Shown in pieces: positions 59,501-64,000 of a stretch of DNA of 64,000 bases (positions are counted from its first letter, which is position 1; every line of letters starts with the position of its first letter). The stretch comes from Sanguibacter inulinus (lineage in GTDB: Bacteria > Actinomycetota > Actinomycetes > Actinomycetales > Cellulomonadaceae). Location of the stretch: contig NZ_JACBYE010000003.1 of the NCBI RefSeq assembly GCF_013415325.1, positions 1 through 64,000 of the forward strand, written 5' to 3'. Under the pieces are notes generated by a model. That model made no database searches. It was not told where the DNA came from and worked only from the letters and a program-made list of their open reading frames with translations. Both the position numbers and the translations under genes were made by a program.

Positions 59501-60467
59501 GGACTACATGCGCCCGCTTCTCGCCGACCCGGCGCTCAAGCCTGCCCCTGCCGACATGGCGACAGCCCAGGCAGCCGCCTCCGACCTGCTGCGCCTGCGG
59601 TTCTCGACCCCGCTGTTCAGGCTCGGCGAGGCAGGGCTCATCACCGAGAAGGTCACCTTCCCGGGGTCGGGCGCCGACGCGGCACCCGGCGTGATCGTCA
59701 TGCACGTCGACGACACCGTGGGCGCCGACGTAGACCCGGCGCTCGACGGGCTGCTCGTGGTGTTCAACGCGAGCCCGGAGTCTGTCACCCAGACCGTCGA
59801 CGGTCTTGTCGGGCGTGAGCTCGCGCTCTCGTCCGTGCAGGCCGACGGGTCGGACGCCGTGGTGCGCGAGACCACCTGGGACGCTGCGACGGGTCAGGTG
59901 ACGGTGCCCGCACGGACCGTGGCCGTGCTCACGGAGACCCAGGTCGCCGGGCCGACCGAGCCGACCGAACCGCCGACGGAGGAGCCGACGGCTGGACCGA
60001 CAGATGGCCCGACGGGTGGACCGACCGACGGCCCGACCGACGGCGTCGACGGCGCGGTCGTCACGCTCTCCGCCAGCACTGTCCGCGCAGGCGAGAGCCT
60101 GACGGTCGACGCCTCCGGCTTCGCGCCGGGTGAGACCGTCCAGGTGTGGCTCAACTCGGAGCCGCAGCTGCTCGTCGCCCGGGCAGCCGGGGACGATGGC
60201 GCGCTGTCGGTCCGGGTGACCGTGCCGCTCGCCACCGAGCCCGGTGCGCACACCATCCGGGCTGTCGGGCTCGCGTCGGGCACCGAGGGGTCAGCAGCGC
60301 TCACCGTGCTCGCTGTCGACGGCAGCGGTGCAGGGGCGTCAGGACCGGGCGGCGGGCTGAGCCTCACCGGCGCCGCTCCGTTCGCGGCAGCCGTCCTCGC
60401 CCTCGTGCTGCTCGGCGCGGGTGCAGCGACGATCACCGCCCGCCGCCGCCGGGACGACGCCGGCTAG
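53586..60467 (+). CDS. Secreted amylopullulanase with two GH13 catalytic domains
   Basis: 2293-residue cell-surface enzyme for starch and pullulan. Signal peptide at 1-47. An X25-like module (about 53-150) precedes the first GH13 domain (about 172-640; catalytic Asp404 in DGFRIDTVKH, Glu435 in MFGEVYD, Asp505 in LGNHDM), likely an alpha-amylase. Four more X25-like modules (about 815-1220) lead to a pullulanase-type region: N-terminal and CBM48-like parts (1230-1500), then the second GH13 (about 1500-1960; Asp1703 in DGFRFDLMGH, Glu1740 in YGEGWNF, Asp1882 in DAHDNE) and a beta C-domain. A Pro-Thr linker (2122-2155), an Ig-like domain and LSLTG plus hydrophobic helix and RRRR end the chain, resembling a sortase signal. 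AAGGAG is 6 nt before the ATG. Confidence 0.95.
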   Translation: MIHAGSRQFPLLRGPSRRYPAALAAVALLGASLAGVAGTVSAAPATAAPGAPRLVGSLQSEIGCAADWEPACEAGLLAPTATDGVYSTTVTVPGGDYELKVLAGDTWDDPSWGRSGTTGSGAENIRLSTAGEVELQVVFDTASGRTSFVPTADVPEPTDADAPAPVRQPGGDEQMYFVLTDRFANGDPSNDTGGVLVDGVPATDRLDTGFDPTDKGFYHGGDIQGLRDNLDYIDGLGTTAIWLTPSFKNQPVQGTGADASAGYHGYWITDFTTIDPHLGTNEELDALIDEAHARGIKVYFDIITNHTADIIDYEEGQYTYRPTTQEPYTPFLPIGLEDAKTPSWLNDPARYNNRGNSTWEGESVVLGDFDGLDDLDTSQPEVVQGFVDIYSHWAQSGIDGFRIDTVKHVDFSFWEEWTTAVKAASGNPEFFMFGEVYDADPVKLSPYVRDTDMDSVLDFTYQSAASSYANGNSARGLQLLFDGDDRYTTATKNAHALPTFLGNHDMGRIGYVVKDSDDPLARSELAHSLMYLTRGQPVVYYGDEQGFVGSVGDGKDKNARQSLFDSQVPEFRDQALLDGSSGAGDHYGTDAPLYTHIAELAALRTGHPALSDGAQIEQHVASGAGVYAFSRVDTEASDPAEILVAVNNATTESTVELTALTTDAAFAPLYGTTAPVSSGADGTVSVTVPALSAVVYEAQAPLTADAAPVEAAFTTPTLGQGLTGLQEISVELGTERYAETTLSYRVAGAQDWELLGTVDDGSPRLYQDVSALAPGTVVEYRAVVRDADDRLTQTVVTASIGDDHGTGTPVVVDPSDRLTVPGSHGASMGCSDWAPGCEGSALTLGEDGLYSGTFDIPAGTYQHKYAFGADWADSYGVGGVHNSADGNYSYTHPGGPRTFWFDPATKLGTSSPAGEPVFTVAGDFQTQLGCAADFSDACVGGQLVAGADGTTYTFTTDVLTPGTYKAKVVEGFSWDTSHGGADGGDVVFTVTAEAPTATFTFDRAAGVLTVAAAAAPEEPEGPTPLRDVTVSIAGTMNAAMGCTGAWQQTCVSAELTERAGSVYSKTFPLTAGTHEYKAVIDHAWSESYGRDGGNVTFTLPADQDVTFVYDDVSHTVMHFFEGSPDGRLAVAAGDFQSELGCAADWDATCLASWMSTTDGVVYSLTTDRLEAGTYETKTVFEGDWDDALPAENVVFDVPSDWVTMMFRLDSTTGEMTVQADQSVPGAGARAFWLDARTLALPTAAVPEGGDPAARTWTLHGAPAGGITVQDGVVTTPDGTDLPLTLLPDGVPEDLRTRHPLASGYLALALDAGVTDEQVAGLLTGELRLTQAGPAGLEYSTGVQVSGVVDDLFTVAADTPLGATWDGDVPTLTLWAPTAKSVTTRVWLDGDGLAAGTPTDVPAVRQADGTWVTQGAASWKDAAYVYDVEVYVHSTGAVEHNVVTDPSSVALTLNSAQSVLVDLADPTYQPALWADTPQPVVERDVDRSIYELHVRDFSITDESVPEAERGTYKAFTRDSDGMKHLRSLAAAGLNTVHLLPTFDIATIEEDRALQETTGDLSGFAPDSTEQQAAVGAVASTDAFNWGYDPLHFTAPEGSYATEGNQDGGARVAEFRSMVGGLHASDLQVVLDQVFNHTAASGQSEKSVLDRVVPGYYQRLSATGAVETSTCCENVATENAMAERLMVDSVVTWARDYKVDGFRFDLMGHHSRDTMLAVRAGLDALTLEKDGVDGSSVYLYGEGWNFGEVADNALFEQATQGQLGGTGIGTFSDRLRDAVHGGSPVSGDSIFQQGFGTGLGTAPNGRPTSTSDPATLNDGSPEELAALAHSTDLVRLGLAGNLRAFSFETSAGTVQRGDEIDYNGQPAGYADSPEEVVTYVDAHDNETLFDILTLKLPVETSMADRVRMNTLSLATTTLSQTPSFWHAGTDLLRSKSLDRDSFNSGDHFNEIDWTGQENTFGSGLPPEEKNGDKWDYMRPLLADPALKPAPADMATAQAAASDLLRLRFSTPLFRLGEAGLITEKVTFPGSGADAAPGVIVMHVDDTVGADVDPALDGLLVVFNASPESVTQTVDGLVGRELALSSVQADGSDAVVRETTWDAATGQVTVPARTVAVLTETQVAGPTEPTEPPTEEPTAGPTDGPTGGPTDGPTDGVDGAVVTLSASTVRAGESLTVDASGFAPGETVQVWLNSEPQLLVARAAGDDGALSVRVTVPLATEPGAHTIRAVGLASGTEGSAALTVLAVDGSGAGASGPGGGLSLTGAAPFAAAVLALVLLGAGAATITARRRRDDAG

Positions 60468-60480
60468 CGAGAGGTACAGA

Positions 60481-60524
60481 GACGACGACGGGCCGCACGG
60501 ATCTCCGTGCGGCCCGTCGTCGTC
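60481..60524. terminator. Long bidirectional terminator
   Basis: 20-bp perfect stem: arms 60481-60500 and 60505-60524 (GACGACGACGGGCC... start), loop ATCT, extended by A-T outside. It separates the convergent amylopullulanase and purU genes and ends in TT on the plus strand. Confidence 0.9.
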
Positions 60525-60537
60525 TTAGGACCCAGCG

Positions 60538-61431
60538 TCAGCGGAAGATGACCGTCCTGTGCCCGTTGAGCAGCACCCGGTGCTCCGCGTGCCACCTCAC
60601 GGCGCGGGCCAGCACGCGGCGCTCGACGTCCTGGCCGAGGGCGACGAGGTCTTCGACGGTGCGGGTGTGGTCCACACGCTCGACGTCCTGCTCGATGATC
60701 GGTCCCTCGTCGAGGTCGCCCGTGACGAAGTGAGACGTCGCACCGATGAGCTTGACGCCACGGTCGTGCGCCTGGTGGTACGGCTTCGCACCCTTGAAGC
60801 TCGGCAAGAACGAGTGGTGGATGTTGATGACCTGGCCCTCGAGCTCGCGGCACAGGTCGTCCGAGAGGATCTGCATGTACCGGGCGAGCACCACGAGCTC
60901 GACGTCGAGCTCACGCACCAGCGCGAGCAGCCGCGCCTCGGCCTCGGCCTTGGTGTCCTTGGTGACAGGGATGTGGTGGAACTCCTTGCCGTAGAACTCG
61001 GTCAGCGGCTCGAGGTCCCGGTGGTTGCCGACCACCCCGACGATGTCGATCGGCAGGTTCTCCGAGCGCTGCCGGAACAGCAGGTCGTTGAGGCAGTGCG
61101 CCGCGGTGCTCACCAGCACGAGGGTGCGCACCGGGCGCCCGACCACGTCGAGGCGCCACGACATCGAGAAGGTCTCCGCGAGCGGCTCGAGAGCCGAGAC
61201 GAGCTCCTCGCGCGAGGCCGTCGACTCCACCTGTACCCGCATGAAGAACAGCTGCGTCTCCGCGTCGCCGAACTGCTGCGACTCCGTGATGTTGCCGCCG
61301 TGCTCGGCGAGCGCACCCGCGACGGCGTGCACGATGCCCGCCCTGTCGGGGCAGGAGAGCGTGAGCACCCAGTGCTCGGGGGTGCCGGGCTGCGTGCTGC
61401 CGGCGGGCGCGGAGGGGGCTGTCGTGGTCAC
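60538..61431 (-). CDS. purU: Formyltetrahydrofolate deformylase
   Basis: Hydrolyses 10-formyl-THF to formate and THF, balancing one-carbon units used by PurN and PurH. The 297-residue product has an N-terminal ACT domain (about 18-95: WVLTLSCPDRAGIVHAVAGALAEHGGNITESQQF) and a formyltransferase-type domain (about 105-297) with the Asn/His/Asp triad in INIHHSFLPSFKGAKPYHQAHDRGVKLIGATSHFV and LDEGPIIEQD. I chose GTG 61431 over GTG 61437: TACCCT (61443-61438) is 6 nt before 61431 but touches 61437, so only the later start fits the leaderless pattern. Confidence 0.96.
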   Translation of the reverse strand: MTTTAPSAPAGSTQPGTPEHWVLTLSCPDRAGIVHAVAGALAEHGGNITESQQFGDAETQLFFMRVQVESTASREELVSALEPLAETFSMSWRLDVVGRPVRTLVLVSTAAHCLNDLLFRQRSENLPIDIVGVVGNHRDLEPLTEFYGKEFHHIPVTKDTKAEAEARLLALVRELDVELVVLARYMQILSDDLCRELEGQVINIHHSFLPSFKGAKPYHQAHDRGVKLIGATSHFVTGDLDEGPIIEQDVERVDHTRTVEDLVALGQDVERRVLARAVRWHAEHRVLLNGHRTVIFR

Positions 61432-61536
61432 TCGCACAGGGTAGTTCGTCGGCGACCTCCCGGGGCGGGCGTCCGGCAGGCGACCCTCGGCCGCAGCCGA
61501 GGGGCGCCTGCTGGTCTGCCGGCGAGGTGCTCGCCG

Positions 61537-62832
61537 CTAGACGAGCACCTCGCCGTCGCGGACGACCACTCGGCCGCCGGCGACGACGAGATCGCGGCGT
61601 GGGGCACGCACGACGGCGTCGGGGACGTTCTCCGCGTCGACCAGCACGACGTCAGCCCGCGCCCCCACGACGAGGTCGTGCGTCTCGCGCCCGACGAAGG
61701 ACGCCGCCGCGCTCGTGGCGATCCGCGCAGCGTGCACGAGCTCCTCGTCGTAGCGCAGTCGGGTCTGCTGGGCGAGGCGCGTGGTGAGGGCGAGCAGGTC
61801 GCCCGTGCCGTAGGGGCTCCACAGGTCACGGATGCCGTCGGTCCCGAGGCCGACAGAGACACCGTGCTCTTCGAGGAGGGCGACAGGCAGAGGAGCCGCC
61901 CCGATCGGCGCGACTGTCGTCATGCTCACGCCCGCCTCGCCCATCGCCGCGACAAGATCGCGCTGCTGGGTGGCAGGCAGCTCGCCGACCGCGAAACCGT
62001 GCGCGACGTTGACCTTGCCCTGCAGACCCGTCCGCAGCGTGCGCTCGACGATCAGCTCGATCTGGAAGGCCCCGAGCGCGCCGCCGTCGTGCAGGTGCAG
62101 GTCGATGCCCACGCCGTGACGGCCCGCGACGTCGAAGAGTGCGTCGAGCTGCCCGACGGGGTCCCGGTCGATCGACGCCGGGTCGAGCCCGCCGATGTGC
62201 TCGGCTCCAGCCGCCGCGGCCTGGTCGAGCAGGTCGATCACGCCGGGGCGGCGCAGCACGCCGTCCTGCGGGAAGGCGACGATCTCCGCGGTGATCGCGC
62301 CGCCCAGCTCGGCGAGGGACTCGCGGACGACGTCGATCCCCCGGGTGCCCAGGCCGAGGTCGACGTCGACGTGCGTGCGGATCGCGGTGGTGCCGTGCCG
62401 CAGCAGCTCGCGCAGGACCCGCAGCGTCACGTCGGTCCCAGGGATGCCCAGCTCGTCGCGGTGCGCGCGCTCGTGGGCGATGCGGCCCTGCGTCGTCGCC
62501 TCGCCGCCGTAGCTGACCCACGGCTTGCCCCACCAGCTCTTGTCGACGTGCGCGTGCGCGTTGACGAAGCCAGGGAGGGCGAGGAGACCGCGGCCGTCGA
62601 CGACAGTGCCGACGGTGCCAGCAGTGCCGGCGGTGCCAGCCCCAGCGCCGGTCCCCGCGCCCGAGGCAGCTGCTGCGCTCGCGGTCGGCTGCTGGACCGG
62701 AGCGCTCGGGCTGGCGACGTGTGCGTCGATCGCCCTGATGATGCCGTCCGAGATCGTGAGGTCGACCGACGGGCCGCCCCAGGGGCGGACGTCGCGCAGG
62801 ACGGAGACGGTGGTGCTCTGGGTTCCGGTCAT
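61537..62832 (-). CDS. Amidohydrolase (cytosine deaminase-like)
   Basis: 431-residue metal-dependent hydrolase of the CodA-like group. Metal ligands appear as HAHVDKS (HxH near residue 95), DLHLHDGGA, NVAHGFAVGE and GLGTDGIRDLW, in the normal order and spacing for a TIM-barrel amidohydrolase. An unusual Ala/Gly/Thr-rich stretch (about 45-75) sits in the N-terminal beta domain. ATG 62832 has GAGAGG 6 nt upstream, better than the ATG at 62886. The divergent GntR/FCD gene and a palindrome between them suggest substrate-induced expression. Cytosine, a related pyrimidine, or another cyclic amide are possible substrates. Confidence 0.88.
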   Translation of the reverse strand: MTGTQSTTVSVLRDVRPWGGPSVDLTISDGIIRAIDAHVASPSAPVQQPTASAAAASGAGTGAGAGTAGTAGTVGTVVDGRGLLALPGFVNAHAHVDKSWWGKPWVSYGGEATTQGRIAHERAHRDELGIPGTDVTLRVLRELLRHGTTAIRTHVDVDLGLGTRGIDVVRESLAELGGAITAEIVAFPQDGVLRRPGVIDLLDQAAAAGAEHIGGLDPASIDRDPVGQLDALFDVAGRHGVGIDLHLHDGGALGAFQIELIVERTLRTGLQGKVNVAHGFAVGELPATQQRDLVAAMGEAGVSMTTVAPIGAAPLPVALLEEHGVSVGLGTDGIRDLWSPYGTGDLLALTTRLAQQTRLRYDEELVHAARIATSAAASFVGRETHDLVVGARADVVLVDAENVPDAVVRAPRRDLVVAGGRVVVRDGEVLV

Positions 62833-62872
62833 GTCGATCCTCTCGGTGCGGGGCCCACACAGACCCGAGAGC

Positions 62873-62888
62873 AAACGGTATACCATTT
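62873..62888. promoter_or_regulatory. GntR-type operator
   Basis: AAACGGTATACCATTT: 16 bp, palindromic except one pair, with the GGTATACC centre typical of FadR/FCD-type GntR sites (TNGTATACNA). It lies between the divergent amidohydrolase and GntR genes, 41 bp before the former. Confidence 0.7.
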
Positions 62889-62964
62889 GTGGTGCGCGGC
62901 ACCCCGGGTCCGAGGAGCCGTGGGCGCGCCCCTGCGTCCCACCTGCACCTGGGAGGATGGCTCC

Positions 62965-63669
62965 GTGAGCAGCGCCCCCGCCGAGCCCGACCTGACCCGC
63001 ACCGCTCTCTCGGAGACCGAGCGGGTCACCCGCCCGGCCCTCTCAGAGACCGAGCGCGTCACCCGCCTGCTGCGCGACCAGATCGTCGACGGCGTCCGCG
63101 CCCCGGGCAGCCGGCTGGTCGAGCGTGAGCTCGCCGCATCCCTCGACGTGAGCCGCGTCCCCGTCCGCGAGGCCCTCCAGACCCTCGCCTCCGAAGGCCT
63201 GGTCACTCCGCGCCCGCGGAGCTGGGCCGTCGTGCGGACCTTCACCGACCGTGACCTGCTCGACCTCGTCGAGGTGCGCTCCGCGATCGAGGTGCTCACC
63301 GTCCGTCTCGCGGCCGAGCGACGGACTGCCGCACACCTCGAGGTGGCTGCGGCGGCGCTCGACCGCGAGGCCGGGGGAGCGCGCGACGGCGACGCGACGA
63401 CAGCGCGGCGTGCGGCTGCCGACTTCCACGAGGCCGTGTCGGCGATGGCCGGCAACGCCGTGCTCGACGAGATCTCCGCGCTCACGGCGAGCCGCATGCG
63501 CTGGATGCTCGGCCAGCACGACGACCTCCACGTGATGGTCTCCGAGCACGCGGCGCTGCTCGACGCGATCCGCGCCGGCGACGTCGAGGAGGCCGACAGG
63601 TTGACGCGCGACCACCTGCGGTCGAGCCTCGCCTCCGCGCGCGCCCGGCAAGACCGAGCGAGCAGCTGA
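62965..63669 (+). CDS. GntR-family regulator (FCD subfamily)
   Basis: 234-residue DNA-binding regulator. A winged HTH (about 34-90: VTRLLRDQIVDGVRAPGSRLVERELAASLDVSRVPVREALQTLASEGLVTPRP) is followed by an all-helical FCD ligand domain (about 98-225) with a likely metal/ligand His in DFHEAVSAMAGN and SEHAALLDAI. The N-terminus holds a tandem copy of ALSETERVTR (residues 14-23 and 25-34), a recent 33-bp duplication. The GTG start has GGGAGG 8 nt upstream. It probably represses the divergent amidohydrolase through the 62873-62888 palindrome. Confidence 0.92.
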   Translation: MSSAPAEPDLTRTALSETERVTRPALSETERVTRLLRDQIVDGVRAPGSRLVERELAASLDVSRVPVREALQTLASEGLVTPRPRSWAVVRTFTDRDLLDLVEVRSAIEVLTVRLAAERRTAAHLEVAAAALDREAGGARDGDATTARRAAADFHEAVSAMAGNAVLDEISALTASRMRWMLGQHDDLHVMVSEHAALLDAIRAGDVEEADRLTRDHLRSSLASARARQDRASS

Positions 63670-63755
63670 GGCAGCCCGCGCAGGAGCAGCACCTCCGAGG
63701 TGAACACCTGGTGGATGGGCCGGTCAGGTGCCCGGAAGTCTGAGACGATGGACAC

Positions 63756-64000
63756 ATGAGCGACCTAGACATCACGATCTCACTGGTGACCGACGAGCAC
63801 GCGGGCGAGCTGCTCACCCTGCGCCGTGCTGCCTTCGTCACCGAGGCCCAGGTCTACGGCGACCCGAACATCCCGCCGCTGACCCAGACCCTCTCCGAGC
63901 TGCGCGCCGACCTCGTCGCCGAGGGCGTCGTCACGCTCGGCGCCTGGTCCGGGCACCGCCTCGTCGGCTCGGTCCGCGTCGAGATCGAGGACGACAAGGC
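63756..64000 (+). CDS. GNAT-family acetyltransferase (3' end outside window)
   Basis: The first 81 codons of a gene cut by the window edge. ISLVTDEHAGELLTLRRAAFVTEAQVYGDPNIPPLTQTLSELRADL and TLGAWSGHRLVGSVRVEIED fit the N-terminal half of a GNAT acetyltransferase; the acetyl-CoA loop would lie beyond base 64000. GACGAT stands 6 nt before ATG 63756, the leaderless pattern. Substrate unknown. Confidence 0.8.
   Translation, partial: MSDLDITISLVTDEHAGELLTLRRAAFVTEAQVYGDPNIPPLTQTLSELRADLVAEGVVTLGAWSGHRLVGSVRVEIEDDK

Overview
The window is 64 kb of very GC-rich (about 70% by eye) chromosomal DNA from an actinobacterium. Gene content (mycothiol-era housekeeping genes of the DUF3017, DUF3817, DUF456 and DUF6350 families, SURF1, a Clp_N/SRPBCC fusion, DUF222-HNH, PspC-type sensor kinase, phosphoketolase) and the sequence style point to the order Micrococcales, most likely near Cellulomonadaceae/Sanguibacteraceae; the species cannot be fixed from sequence reading alone. 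No rRNA, tRNA, CRISPR array, prophage or insertion sequence was recognised. Forty-nine protein genes are supported, two of them cut by the window edges.

Layout. 1-7.6 kb: end of a UDP-glucose dehydrogenase gene, then a tightly coupled xfp-pta-ackA operon (phosphoketolase to acetyl-phosphate to acetate). 7.7-10.5 kb: a TetR regulator facing an ABC-2 type exporter across a 19-bp perfect palindrome. 10.6-16.1 kb: SURF1, YceI and a heterodimeric ABC exporter with one intact and one decayed ATP site. 16.2-19.9 kb: DUF3817, a secreted HEXXH protein, a small HTH gene coupled to a Clp_N-SRPBCC fusion, a TetR and a flavin oxidase-like protein. 20-28 kb: guaA, a two-TM protein, and a divergent PspC signalling locus (PspC/toast-rack membrane protein plus repeat protein on one side; PspC-histidine kinase plus LuxR regulator on the other). 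28-35 kb: CbiX-like chelatase, ArfB ribosome rescue factor, small membrane and P-loop proteins, a DUF222-HNH protein, an S66 peptidase, DUF456, with many short intergenic tandem repeats. 35-46 kb: pcrA, AIM24, GNAT, corA, sucCD, DUF6350. 45.7-53 kb: purN, a ZTP riboswitch and purH, an FAD oxidoreductase, DUF3017, an aquaporin and mdh. 53.6-60.5 kb: a 2293-residue secreted amylopullulanase. 60.5-64 kb: purU, an amidohydrolase facing a GntR/FCD regulator, and the start of a GNAT gene.

How it works together. Central metabolism dominates: purine synthesis (guaA, purN, purH, purU), the TCA cycle (sucCD, mdh) and acetate/phosphoketolase metabolism. sucC and mdh, 11 kb apart, carry nearly the same 28-bp palindromic box upstream, suggesting one shared regulator. 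A second regularity is that about twenty genes have a TANNNT-like -10 box only 6-8 nt before the start codon and no ribosome-binding site, the signature of leaderless transcripts; genes inside operons and a second set (xfp, sucC, sucD, mdh, purH, the amylopullulanase) have ordinary Shine-Dalgarno sites. The most interesting less-described loci are the HTH/Clp_N-SRPBCC pair with its own double operator, the asymmetric ABC exporter, the overlapping divergent promoter at 49.8 kb and the amylopullulanase with five cysteine-paired starch-binding-type modules.
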